The notes below the pieces were generated by a model, which was not told where the DNA came from, ran no database searches, and saw only the letters and a program-made list of their open reading frames with translations. Below are positions 11,293 to 23,206 of a stretch of 64,000 nt of DNA, piece by piece. This stretch comes from Ustilaginoidea virens (taxonomy: Eukaryota > Ascomycota > Sordariomycetes > Hypocreales > Clavicipitaceae), in the NCBI RefSeq assembly GCF_000687475.1, contig NC_057317.1, forward strand, positions 744,001 to 808,000, in the 5' to 3' direction. Numbering within the stretch: the stretch's first letter is position 1; every line of letters starts with the position of its first letter. Position numbers and translations under genes: made by a program.

Positions 11293-13142
11293 TCTCTGTG
11301 GGAAGGTGTTGGATCCAGTAGCCAAGGGAGCCTGAGGAAGATGAGTGACGATGAGGGAAGACGGGCCAACAAAGAAGAACGGGCAGGATATAAGACACAG
11401 GTTCGACGGCGTGGGCGTGAATATCTCTGCTGTGCCCTTTTAATGACGACGGGATCAGAGGAAGTAAGAGATGCAAGGTGAGGGCGAGGAAAGGATCGTC
11501 GGGGATCGTCGAGCGGATGAGGGGCACGCAGGGTAAATGAAGGAAGGAAAACGAGGAACTTGTCATGACCAGTCGCCTTGGTCTGAGTGTATTTCATGGG
11601 CCATGGCCCGGCATTGGCCCAAGCCCTTGTCATCGCGGGCAGTGAGAAGGCGTGTGGCAGCGATGCGCAACCGAGGCTGGTACATGGATGATTTGGGGGG
11701 GGGGGGGGGGGGTTGGAGCGGAGTTGCGGGGCATTTCTTGGAAGTAGTTGACCAGTTGACCCTGAGACATGGCAGCCAGCCCAGAGCCCCAGGGCAGGAT
11801 GAGCAGCTGTGGCGGCAGCTCCGGAGACGGGGGGGGAGGGAGGGAGACGCTACAGTGGCTACACGCAGGCGCAGACAGAGGCGACCCGCCGTTATCGTGG
11901 GTGCTTGGGTGCTTGAGCCACTGCGGGTTTGGGTTGTTGTTTTTGGGGGGGGAGGAGGAAGGGGCGAGGGGGAGACGGGTTGAGGGAGCATGCAAACGGA
12001 GTATGTCACGGTCGCGGGTCATCGGGTTCTATTGGTGGGGACTGGGGACTGTGGGCCCAGGGCTGTAAGCCGCCTTGTAGGGTGCCAAGATGGGCCGGGC
12101 TTGGACTGGGGGACCGGGACTGCTGAGGAGCGGGCCACGCAGCGGCTTGCGCTGGACAGGGGGTGGGGCATGGGACTCGGGAGCAGGGAAGCAGACCAGG
12201 CCTTGAAGATGAAAAAGGGAGCAGGCAACCGGGCTCTAGGCCCTCGTCAGAGACTCGGCGGACCCATCGTCGACCTCTTGCGTGCGAGTTGGCCAGGGGG
12301 GTTCGAGCACACTCGCCAACCGACGACCAGGTAGGGAAACCACCAGACATCACCCTCCTGCCTGGCGGACCTAGGGCTTCACTCGTGCTTACATGTACCC
12401 CCCCCCCTCCGCCTTTTCCTTCCCCCCCCCACCCACCCTCCCCCGCGAGATGCAAAAAGCCAAGCCAGGCCCCGGGCCACAATCTCACCTCGCGATTCCC
12501 CCCGTGGTCTTCGGAGTGACGCCAGCTAATTTTGAACTGACCGGTAACCCGGGAGAGGGAGGGGGTGTGAAAGATCGTGGCTTGTGTCGACGTTGGATAC
12601 AGGTGGGGCTGCAATGTGCACCAAGCCAGACGGATTTGTTGTAGCTCGTCCAGCTGCCGCGCCAGCTCTGTCCAGTGACCAGACATCAATTGCCAACCGC
12701 ATCCATCACCTCCTTCTCCCTGGCAGGCATCAAAACTACCAGAAGCACTGTACATGATGTACTCTGCCAGCTCTGGGCACCTGGCACACCTTGGTGGAGC
12801 CACCGGCAGCGGCATGCACGACGGCCCAGCTCATGGCACGGGGAGATCATGGCATGGGAGGAGCCAGAAAGCCAGGAGACGCTGTCTCGTTGCATCTCTG
12901 CCTGCCTGCGTCCGTTGGTAGATGTGGTTGATGCCCTGGGGCAAGTCATCGCACACCCCAGACGCCCCTTGCCGGGCTGCCAGCTGGGCTGCCAGCTGGC
13001 TGCCGACTTGCCGCCAACTTGCTGGGATTGGCAAAAACCCAGCAAAGCGTTGGCGACAAGCGCAGAGAGCTGGGGCCCAGCCAATTACAATGACTTACGC
13101 ATTCCGTGCCTTTGGCGCCACAGCGTCGACAATTGGCTGGCT

Positions 13143-13195
13143 GGTGTCTGGTGTGGTGTGGTGCGGTGTGGTGTGGTGCGGTGTGGTGCGGTGTG
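13143..13195. repeat. GTGTGGTGCG-type tandem repeat
   Basis: Irregular units of GTGGTGTGGTGCG repeat across the stretch. The array is strongly G/T-skewed on the plus strand. Confidence 0.75.
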
Positions 13196-13809
13196 CACTA
13201 CGCGGCGTGCATTGGCCCTTTTTCTCACACAACTCAGGTTTGCGTCTTGCTGCTGTCGTCGACGTCAACCTCGGCGTCATTGCCCTTGTCCCCGGTGGGT
13301 TCGTTCCATCTACCTCTTCTCTCCTCTCCTCAGGTCCAACCAGCTTGGCACCATGGAGTCATCATTTATGCGGGCAACGCAGGCAGAAGCTGGTGCTTGC
13401 TCGTGTCAGCTTGGAGACCTGCTGGAACATGCGCCGGCTTCTGCCACGGCCCCCCCCCTGAGGAAACACCAATGCAGCAATTGCGCCCGCGTCGAGAGAA
13501 GGGATATTTTCGGAGTGAGCAAAAGCGTGGCAAAGGTAGCTGTTCATCAGCAAGGGAAATTACCTTGGGAAGGGGGCGTCTTCGTAAGGCTTGTGTCCGG
13601 GGGCTAGTAATCAGAAAGGGGGGGGTGGGAGGAATGTGAATCAGAGGTCGGCTGCGCGGCTCAACATGTAAGTACAATAGCGTCGAATCTCAAGCAGCTT
13701 GCTGGCAGGCTGACCAAGCGGGTTTCCGTCAACGGTCTGCTCCGATCAGCGCATCGATGGAACCCCCCAGTGCTCGAGCATGATTATCCGTCGCTCGAGG
13801 ATTCTCACT

Positions 13810-13863
13810 GAGGCGGCAACTTTGAGGCGGCAACTTTGAGGCGGCAACTTTGAGGCGGCAACT
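13810..13863. repeat. 14-bp minisatellite, about 4 copies
   Basis: The unit GAGGCGGCAACTTT is repeated at 13810, 13824, 13838 and partially at 13852, with no mismatches between full copies. Confidence 0.9.
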
Positions 13864-14208
13864 CAAGCCTGAAACTGTCGCGGTGTTGTAGCCCTGCCAG
13901 GCCCGCAACCTTGCGCGTCCAAGCTCCGCCTGCTTTCAAGTCGAATCGCTCTTGCCAAGTTCTGGAGGTGACGGGGTCTGTCTGGTTGATAGAGAGGAGA
14001 GGTTGAAGGAGGCGCTAGGAGGAGTCTGGGACGGACCAGACGTGAAGCGGGGCGGCGGATGCGACGGTGGGGGCTTCCAGGTTCAAGTAGGCCTAGCCTG
14101 AGCCTGAGCCCGAGCCTTGACGACCCCCCCGCGGACATTTTCCCGGCAGTTCTTCGCAGTCCGTCCTGTACCAAGGTGCCCAGGAGTCTTTGGAGAGCTC
14201 CCACTGCT

Positions 14209-14238
14209 GCACCGCACCGCACCGCACCGCACCGCACC
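14209..14238. repeat. (CACCG)n pentanucleotide microsatellite
   Basis: Five to six consecutive CACCG/CACCT units. Confidence 0.85.
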
Positions 14239-16564
14239 TGCCTTGCCTGTGTTCCTGACCAACCGAGACAGAGAACAACCACAAGCGTCCGATCGACAAC
14301 TTCATCAGCAAGGGGCTTCCACGCCGGTGTTTCGTCATGGCAAGCCATCTCATCATTGACGATTTGAACTGAACCGGACGGCCACGAGGCGTGCGCACGC
14401 CGGCCTTGCTCGCCTGCCGCCCCGGTTCCAAGCCCAGAGAAGGGTCCTAACCAATTCCGTCTCGAGGGAACGGTATCATGCCCCATTTCGACCACATCCA
14501 GCCCACCCAGCAGCCCCCATCGGTAGGGTTCGGGCAGTTGTCTCCCATCCAGGCCCAGGCAGGGCTCTCCAGAGTCCAAGCCGTCCAAGGCTCCAAGCTG
14601 CTTAGGGAGAGTGGAGAAGGCCGATTCCCTGCAGCTCGCGTGGTGCTCGCTCCTATCGTCACCCTATGCCTGCCTGCCTGCCTGCCTATGCAGTGCGTTA
14701 TGCAGTATGCAGCTCCCGCCGACGGGGCCACCGTACGCAGCCGCCAACGCATTTTTGCTCTAGCCTCGAGACCCCCCCCCCCAGCAGTCCCGCCTCTCGA
14801 ATGAAATTGAACGCCGTCTTTCGGGCTTCAAGGCCGGGCCCATTCCGCTGATGCCTGCTTGCTCATATACAAGGCGCTCCGTCATTGGTCGCCTCTCCAA
14901 AACCCGTCCAGGGTGAGGAGGGAAGAGGAGGAGGAGCTGGAATGGACTCAGACCGGACAGCAGATCTCCGCCAAGACGGCAGGGCTGCACTACAGAGCGG
15001 GGACTGCCCAACAACAACGACCTCTTACCAACCAGCAGTCAGCTGGAGACTCATTTGCGGAAAGTGTTGGTATTCAGCTTGGGGCAACTGATAAAACGGC
15101 CTGATAACGTGCTTTGCTTCACCGATTCACTGGGGGTTCGAATGATCTTCCGGCTGCTTGGGAGCGAAAGAGCTAATAATAATGACCTATGTACCACTTC
15201 CTATGCGCAGGACGGATTGCGGATTACGGATTACGTCTGTAGGGAGTATGGCAGTAGATGCCGCTTTCGTTCTTTAGCTAACCCCTAGCATGGCTAAAAA
15301 CTTTCTCCTTTTCTTCTTCTTCTTTTCTTTCCCTTATTCCAGGGCTGCGCTCTCTATTCCCTGTTTGGGTTGTCGCCTTTCTTCTTTAAGCGCCTTTCGC
15401 ATGTCAACTTGGCCCCCATCCATCCATCCTCATGGAGTCGGCTCGTTGTGTTCCGGTCTCGTGGTCAAGTACGGAGTACTCGGTACTCGGTACTCCGTTC
15501 CGCTCTTGCGTGTTCATTGTCGCCATCTCTGTGTCGACTGGTAAATCCCTGCTTGCTGCGGAAAGGCCTCGCCCTACAAGCCCCCACGGAGGTACTCCGT
15601 ACCTTGCTCCTGATACTAGCACGGATTCTCTTCAAAATACGAGTACGCAAACACACCGGGAAACGCTAAGCCTAATGCCAAACTCCCGGTGCTAGGCCAC
15701 TCTCGCTTGCTAGCCATGTGCGTGCGTGAGAGAAAAAGGTTTTTACGCCAGGCCTTTTGGGGCGTTGGATGCAACCCACTCACGGTAAACCACCCACGGA
15801 CCGTGGTAACAGGGCAGATTCCCATTCCGAGCCCCTCGACCAATCATGCCGCCCAAGTACGGGGGAGTCCTGGGCCGTTGCTTTTCTGGACGTCCCACGA
15901 GAGACAGGCCAGGAGCCGTCGGAAGCAGCCGGAGGCAAGGCAGCACCCCTGAGCAAATCTTTCATTTTACCGAGTAGGCTTGGGTAACTTGTGGTCCGCT
16001 CGAGATTTAGCAGACTGGCCGGTGAGATGGACTGCTTCAGTATCAAGGTAAGAAAGGTATGATGCCGCCGCTTGCTTCAACCTTTGACGGCAACAGCTTG
16101 CAAGGCAACCAGCCCCCACCAATCAACAGCGAGATTAGGAGCCTCGATCGGCCGGATGGTTGGTCATCTCTGACTCAGCCCTTCAGGAACTTGGCGCCAC
16201 CACTTACAGTCAAAATCGACCGAGGGGATTATCCACTTTCCGACGGAGCTTACTTCAGGCCCCGGGGGGGCCAAGTTCGCTTATGGACGCCTCTGATTCG
16301 CTCCTTTACGTAGCGCACTCGGGGGTTTTCACCTGTTGTCATGTATCAATCCCTTGGACAACTCGTCGTCTGACCAATGATGGTCGAGTGCAGCATCAGT
16401 GGGACACGACGGGCATAGGGCCGCCTCAGCGCATGACATCACAAGGACGAACGGCAAGAGAGAGAGTTTTGCTGATGAAAGAGAGCCGGAGAATGTTGGA
16501 GAGCGAAAAGTCTGGGCTGGTGGTCATCGAACCGTACCGCGCCACGACGCTGAAAGCTGAGCAG

Positions 16565-16624
16565 CACCGTGAGCTGCACCGTGAGCTGCACCGTGAGCTG
16601 CATCGTGAGCTGCACCGTGAGCAG
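16565..16624. repeat. 12-bp minisatellite, 5 copies
   Basis: The unit CACCGTGAGCTG is repeated five times. Copy 4 differs by one base (CATCGTGAGCTG) and the last copy ends in CAG. Confidence 0.9.
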
Positions 16625-17528
16625 CGAGGAGGAAATCCCTGCAGCAGCTAGCTACTCGGGTAACCCGAACCCAACCGGCAGACAAGCTTCTGCGCCGTAA
16701 CGGGAAAAGGTGAAAACGTTGTCGGGTCCACGAGAGGGCAAAGTCGTCAAGGGATACTGCGAAAATCAAGCCACAACAGCTGACTGGGATCTGCCAGCAC
16801 GGGATATCAGATCCCTGCACGCCAACGTGGGTACTGTACCTCTTGCCTACAACCTACAACACACGCACAAAGCAACAACGTGGAATTGACACAACATACT
16901 CCGTACAGGCCGGGTCGTCCCACCACCTGCATAGCAGAGGTTTTACTCGGACGGAAAAAGGCAACCACACACACAAAAAAAAGGAATGGGCCCAAGGTTT
17001 CGCGCACGTTATGGCTTGCATGCCCACATGGTGTCTGACTTGGCTAGGCGAACCTCGACAGGAGGTGACATACTTGGGCAGGGCGGAAATGCCATGTCAC
17101 CATGTCAATATCCATCGCGGCAGCTAAATTTGGGTCTTGGGCCCGCCGCGGCCATGGCAGAGTCGATAGCTCCAGTCACCCTTGGTGGATGCTCGCCCAA
17201 GCGGGACGCCGTCAGCTACCTAAAGCAACTCTGCCGCCTCCCTCCTACAGCCCCTACAGCCCACTAGCCCCCCTCAGGCCAGAGCTCCGCAGTCCGTCCA
17301 CTTGCCACGTCTGTCCTCGGCACAGTTCCTGACATGGTACGTGCATATCTGGCGATGATCATTTTTCCCTCCCCCTTCCCCCCCACTTTTTTTTTTCTTT
17401 TTTGGTTTATATGTATATTTTTTTTTTTTTGGAGCGGGACGGGACAAGGCAGATGGGTGAGCCTCCCGTTTTGTCGGTTTGATGCCTATGTTTGGGCTGT
17501 GGTGACGACTGATAAGCCGGGTGCTGCC

Positions 17529-17580
17529 AGAGTCCAGAGTCGAGTCCAGAGTCGAGTCCAGAGTCGAGCCCAGAGTCCCA
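17529..17580. repeat. AGTCCAGAGTCG 12-bp tandem repeat
   Basis: About four copies of (G)AGTCCAGAGTC, the last diverged (GAGCCCAGAGTCC). Confidence 0.85.
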
Positions 17581-19409
17581 GGGCCCCCCCCCTTTGGTAA
17601 GGCTGCGTGCGATTTCCACCATACGGAGCGCTCGGTAGATCTGCTCCGCCATGCCTATCTGCTGGAAGACGGATCAACGTGGGGCTTGGAATACAAGCCC
17701 CGAGGCTGAGCACCGAGGCTTGCGCAGCAAGAGCCTAGACCTAGACCACGGGGGGTCGAAGGAATGGTGGCGTCACTGAGTCGCCCGCAGTCTGGATCGC
17801 TCGGCCACCGGGGGTATCGGGGGGGTGTCGGGGGTGTGTCGGGGGGCTGTTGGGGGGTGTGGTTGATGGTTGTGACGGTTCGAGACGACCCCGGCCTGCT
17901 TCAGGGTGGCGTCCGAGCGGGTCTGCCGCTGTACATGCGGGCCTGCGCTCTGCCAACCAGACCCCTGCGACGGGAAAGCATTGACCACACCAGACCAGAC
18001 TGCCTGGGCGGAACGCGACGCGCAGGCCGCAGCAGAGAGCGCGGGGCGCGGGGCGCGGGGCGCGGGGCGCAGCTCAGATTGGCAGACCCGGTTGCTTGGA
18101 ACGTGGCGCATCAGCGTCCCGCGCAAAGACCAGACCAGAACGAGAACGGGTCGCAAAGACAAGAGACGAGACGCCGGCGCAAAGAAAGACATGGCCCCTG
18201 GCCCCTGGCCCCTGAGGGGGGACCGCTGCCAGGAGGACTCGACGGACGTCCTGAGCCAAGATAAAGGGGCCCCGACCCGTCGCACCACTGCCAGGAACTG
18301 CCAGGAGAATCAGCTTGCGCTGGACAGGGCTGGTGGCTTTTGCTTTGCCTCGGGGGGGGAAAGGAGGGGGGGGGGGCTTTTCCCAGCAGGAAGCTAGGAA
18401 GCTTCAACTACCCGACCTGCCTGCCCGGTGGTGGCGAGGACTGACTGACAGACTGGGTCGCAACGCGACGTTCTGGGTTTGCCGGATGAATGACGACTTG
18501 GACGGCCGGCCAGCTTCCAGGCGCAGGCCGGCTTTCCAGGCGGGCGGGGGCGGGGGCGGGGACGCGGAGGGTCATCGTCACCGTGTCCGCGCTGGCCGCC
18601 TTGGCAAAGACGTTCCCACCAGACCAATCTATCTGACGGCCGTGCCGCGAAGCTCCAGGGTCAGGCCAGCCAAAGCATCCCGGCCGGGGTCGGGTACAGT
18701 ATAATAATAGGAGTCCATTGCTCCGATGGCACGTACCCCGGGAGCGGCGTAATTAACAGGATGAAAAAATAAGTGAAGAAATAAAAAAAAAAAAAAATGA
18801 AAAAAAGGATTAAAAAAAAAAAAAGGAAAGAAGGAAAGAAGGAAGACAGAAAGACAGAAAGAAAGGGCGATCAATCAAACACATCCGAGGCCACGCCAGT
18901 CGGCTTGGGGTCGTCAGCCCCTGCAGCTCAGCTTTCAGTTCCGCGTTGCCGCGCGTTGCTGCACGTTTTGGACTCTGGAGCAACTTGCAACCGGGCGACA
19001 AGGCACTAACTTTTGTCGGCGAGAACCAAGGGGGCCCGCCCTGGCGACCTGACGACGAGGGATCCGGCAATCCGGATCTCCGCCCACTTCATGCTTGCTT
19101 GCTGCGTTGCGTCGTTCCACGCGGGCCACGTCCCAAGGGTGGAAAGGAAAAGCGGCAGGGCGGCAGGCGTGCGAAATGAGGGGATCCACACATATACCCC
19201 GAGTTGGTTTTTTTTTTGGGTTTTTTTTTTTTGGTTTTTTTTGGTTGTTTTGATTTTTTTTAATTTTTTAATTTTATTTATTTTTAATCAATTTATTTAA
19301 TCTGTCCCGAGTCTCCCGATGTCCAAGTAATTTTTTATTTTTCCATGCTGGACTTCTTTGCCGGCAAAGGCCACGTGTGGGGGTGGCCAAGTTGCCCCCC
19401 CGCCTCCCT

Positions 19410-19425
19410 CCCCCCCCCCCCCCCC

Positions 19426-19461
<36 letters not shown>
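19410..19461. repeat. C17-A35 compound homopolymer
   Basis: Seventeen C are followed without interruption by thirty-five A. A T-rich AT block lies about 100-200 bp upstream (19207-19300). Confidence 0.9.
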
Positions 19462-19464
<3 letters not shown>

Positions 19465-19590
19465 TAGGCAGGGTACGGAGTACCTCGGTATGTAACCGGT
19501 GTAAAGTTTCTGCTGCACTCGGCAAGCCAGCCGCCTGGCCCCTGATGGCAAGGCTGACAGACGAGACAAATTGATGAAAGGACCACCACC

Positions 19591-19650
19591 GACTGCGACT
19601 GCGACTGCGACTGCGACTGCGACTGCGACTGCGACTGCGACTGCGACTGC
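19591..19650. repeat. (GACTGC)10 microsatellite
   Basis: Ten perfect GACTGC units, followed by degenerate copies to about 19680. Confidence 0.95.
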
Positions 19651-21229
19651 ACTGCGGCCTGCGACTGCGAGTGCGAGTGCGGCCTGCGGCCCTGAGGCAC
19701 CACGAGGCACCACGAGCCGGCTGCCTGCCATGTACTCTGCTGGCCGCCCCCCTCCATCCCGTCTGGTGGCCGCCGCGCCGCCAATCTCACCCCGATGCCT
19801 GCCAGAGCCAAGAGCCGTCCGTCGCATACGCGCGGATGCTGCTGCTGCTGCTGCTGCCATGCATGCATCACGTCGTTTGCCGGCCTGCCTTTCTCCTTTT
19901 TTCCCCCTCCGATCCTTGTTATTTTTTCTTTTTGACACACCCCCACCCTCCCTTTTACTTTTATTTTTTTATTCCTTGCCCCCCCTTCTTCGTCGTCGTC
20001 GTCTTCGTTCTTTCTTGTTCTCGTCTCGTGTCGGTAAAGATGCCCCAGACTGGCGGGCTGGGTGGAGCCAGGCCTGACCAAGCTACGGACGGACCCACCC
20101 CAGGACCCACCCCAGGACCCACCACCCGACAAACGTCGGGTGTTTCCCCATCAATCCCATCTTCCGTTCCCCCCGAGTCTCCTTTCAAATCTCCTTCTTG
20201 ACGTCGCCGTCGCCATCGTCGTCATGCAACACCGGGACAAGCCACAACGTCGGCAGCTCGACCACCGCGTCTGCCCCTAACCCAGAGCAGGTGCTACCCA
20301 ACGCCCAGGTGGCAGCCTGTGGCAGCCTGTGGAGAAGCTGATGCTTCCCCTCTCCCCCTCCCCCCCCATTGCCTCGCTGCACCTGAAGAAATCAGAAATC
20401 GCAGCGGCGCAGAAGGGGGATGGGAAAAGAGAGAAACGCTGGGCTCACGCCCCCCCACCCGCCTTCCCGACTCGGACCCAGATTCACGGCGGCCGTTGAC
20501 CGTGTTTTCTGCAACGGGGCGGCCCAAAAGGCTGCGCTGCATGCCATGCCATGGACGGGGGGTCTGGTTGGGACAAAGCAAGGGCGGAGCGTCTGACGGG
20601 GACCGCAAGGCTATCGACGGCTCTGCTGGCCGTGGCGGCCGTTGGCGCTCGCTGTTGGCAACGGTCCAGCTGTCCTGGGACAGGTCGGTGTCCCCTCGTG
20701 CGCCTTGGCTTATCCCCCATCCATCCCTTCATGTCTGGTGCCTTTGCCCAGTCGAAAGGGGATGCGCGACAACGTGCCCGGCATAGGGGTCCTGCTGTCA
20801 CAACCATCACAACATGTCGCTGGAATGTCGTGCCTGACTAGCGGTGGTTGTGGAAATGACAGGTTCGGTTCGGTTCGGTTCGTCCGTCACACGTCTTGTT
20901 GCTGCAAGGCCCGTCGACTAATAAAGTTCTTTGGAACATCTTGGCTGGGGGGGGGGGGGGCTTTGCTCTGGAAAGATTGCCTTGAACCACAGAGGTCACT
21001 CGCTCCGCTCTCTGGTGAACGAGTTTGCTTTGCATTCTGCACCAATACATGGACGTGGAACGAGCAAAGCAACCCTTCCGGGCCCTTGTCAGCAATGGGC
21101 CAGGGCCAGGCGGCAGAAACACCATGCGGGCATGATACATGCATGTATATATATATGTATACAACAAGGCCGTCGTGGAAAGCCCAATCAAACAGCTAGC
21201 TCCCCCCCCCCGTCTGCCCCCTCGTTTGC

Positions 21230-22200
21230 TTACAGTCGCAGCGCGTTCGAAATCTCAACCGTCACCCGTCCGTCGTGCTGCCCGACGACCCTCACCGACT
21301 CCAGATCCTTGACCACCCAGTCCGGCCCAGCTGCGACAACCTGGTCAACCGTGTGGCTCGTCACGAGCCCGATGACCTTGCATCCCGCCGCCTTGCCGGC
21401 CTCGATGCCGGCCGGCGCGTCTTCCAGCACGACCACGTCCCCGGCCCGGTGCGCGAGATTGAGCTTGTCCAGGCCCATGCGGTAGCACGCAGGGTCCGGC
21501 TTACCGTCGGCCACGGACTCGGCCGTGACGAGGTGCCGCGGAACAGCCAGGGACAGCCGGCTGAGCCAGCCCGACACGAGCGGCTCGGTGCCCGACGTGA
21601 CTATCGCCCACGGGGCGGAGAGGGCGATGAGGGAGTCGATGAGGCTTCTGGCGCCGGCTATCTCGAAGGCGTCGTCGCCGTAGAGGAGGGGGATCTGGCC
21701 CTCGACTTGCTTCACGTCTGTGGGGGGAAGGGAAAAACCGTAAGCAGGGGGGTTTTCAGGGGGGGGGGGGGGGGGGCACCGGGCAAGCGGGAAAACACTG
21801 GGACCCGAGGGGGGTGAGGTGATACAGACATTCCCACGTGGCCTTGTGAGGGGCCATCATGCCGACCACGTCTATGCTTCTGCGTCCGTGGGACGTCTTG
21901 AGGATTTCCTGGGGATCCAGAGCGAGTTCTGTGGCGATGCTGCGCGGCAGCTGTCAGCTGTGGTCCGGATGTCGTCTCGTCTTCTGTGGCAGAGGGGGTG
22001 GACTTTGCGTGTGATTTTTTCCACGTCGTCACGTCGTCACGTTTTCTATGCTGGCCACGCTTGTCACGAGCGCATCCTCACCTGTGCCAGTGTTTCACTA
22101 TGGCGGCAGTGGAGTCGATGATGGTGCCGTCCATGTCGAAGAGGAAGCCCGAAAACGACGCCCGTTGCGGCGGTTGAGTGAAGCTTGGCTGCGAGCCCAT
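21230..22200 (-). CDS. HAD-superfamily sugar/glycerol phosphate phosphatase (GPP/DOG type)
   Basis: Predicted cytosolic Mg-dependent phosphatase of the glycerol-3-phosphatase/2-deoxyglucose-6-phosphatase family. Three exons (22082-22200, 21830-21939, 21230-21717) encode 238 residues, the usual size. HAD motif I is FDMDGT with nucleophile Asp22 and Asp24. Motif II is TSGT at 117-120, motif III is Lys149 in DGKPDP, and motif IV is ED at 175-176 in VLEDAPAG. The family signature SHGRRSIDV lies at 56-64. For exon 2 the acceptor at 21940 (CTGCGCAG|CATC) rather than the one at 21929 keeps the frame and gives HWHSIATELALDPQEIL. Intron 2 (21718-21829) carries a long G run. Within the family, GPP and DOG cannot be told apart here. 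Confidence 0.9.
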
Positions 22201-22544
22201 TGCGCGAGTCTACTCCTGGGTATTGCTTGGGCTGGATGTGAGCGACGGTGCTTGATGGGGATGATGGGGATGCTAAGGATGCTGGGATGCCGGGATGCTG
22301 AAGATGCTCAAGATGCTGAGGATGCTGTAGATGCGGATGCTCTGTCGCAAACGTCGTAGAGCAAGGCGATGATGCGTCTGTTGCTGCAGAGTCACGTCCC
22401 CAGACGGACGTGCAAAGAAGTCAATGTGACGCTTCGTCAAGTCGCAATCCCAACGTCGTTGCCTGGCCGCACCGTCTTCGCCTCGTCTCGGTCATTCCGT
22501 GCGGGAGGTCGGGCGGGCGGGCGGAACTGCCTTGGCGGGTTAGC

Positions 22545-22580
<36 letters not shown>

Positions 22581-23206
22581 CTGCGTGCTTGCTTGCTTGC
22601 TTACCCGGTGCCCGTTGGCGACATGCTTCCACAACGCATGTCACGGCTGTGCCCCAGCCCTTTGCATCCCTGCTCCTTTTGCTTTTGTTCTCCGAGTTGA
22701 ATTCCTGTGCGGACAAGGGAAGCGGGCGGGCAAGCAGGGCTGCCTGGTGCTGGTGCGGCCGGTCGAGACTCGACGCGGAATAGGCAGGGCAGGTGCGACT
22801 CGGCCACGTAACTTGCAGTACATGACATAACTGTTGGCTACATTAGGTACGTTACCCCTCACTCATGCTTGGCAGCCCGAACTTGTTGTTGGCAGCGCTT
22901 CAATGTTCTAACCCCGCGCAAACTTCCCCCCCCCCCCCCAGCCGGTCCACGGGATGAACAGACGCTCCCCTCGCATCGACCGACCCCGCGTGCGCGTGCC
23001 CTCCGGACTCGGCAAGGCGAAGCGCGACCTGGGTTGTCTTGTCGTGCCGCGCGCCAGACAGATAGCCATCCAACCCGGAGCCTTCCCCCCACGGTCTCAT
23101 CCCGGGCACCGCCCTGTGTCGATCCTCCTGCCTGCCGGAATAAATCGAGTCTTTTGTTGTTGATTGCACGCCGGACGCAGGACCAGGAAGCAGGAGCAGA
23201 AGGAAG
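22201..23206. other. Divergent promoter region with (CTG)n repeat
   Basis: This region separates the HAD phosphatase (minus) from pyroglutamyl peptidase (plus). It contains a GATGCT-rich stretch (22258-22340), (CTG)10 at 22549-22578 and a C13 run near 22927. Open frames across the CTG tract translate to poly-Leu or poly-Gln and are not considered genes. Confidence 0.6.
22549..22578. repeat. (CTG)10 trinucleotide repeat
   Basis: About ten CTG units in non-coding DNA between two divergent genes. Confidence 0.9.

Larger units (their letters stand above)
10938..21229. other. 10.3 kb gene-poor, repeat-rich region upstream of the homeobox gene
   Basis: No reading frame here shows a recognisable domain or intron-linked conservation. 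Open frames are short and compositionally odd (Cys/Trp/Arg-rich or homopolymeric), as expected from GC-rich non-coding DNA. The region contains G18 at 11695-11712, C17 followed by A35 at 19410-19461, at least nine tandem repeats, and six of the 14 TACGGAGTA-type motifs. It probably contains the homeobox promoter and a long 5' leader, and the promoterless 3' flank of the HAD phosphatase. A non-coding RNA cannot be excluded. Confidence 0.6.

Noticed and set aside
12675..13607. 310-residue open frame in the large gene-free region
   Set aside because: Cys/Trp/Arg-rich with repeat-coded WCGVVRCG segments, overlapped by similar frames on the other strand; no domain and no splice-supported extension.
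15120..15145. GGGTTCGAATG resembling a tRNA B box
   Set aside because: No matching A box or cloverleaf upstream; the same was true of GGTTCGAGAAC near 29268 and GGTTCGAGCAC near 12300.
19297..20132. Overlapping minus-strand frames with poly-Phe and QSQSQS
   Set aside because: Produced by the A35 and (GACTGC)10 tracts; nothing conserved.
22369..22862. Frames with poly-Cys/poly-Leu/poly-Gln over the CTG repeat
   Set aside because: Repeat translation in a divergent promoter region.
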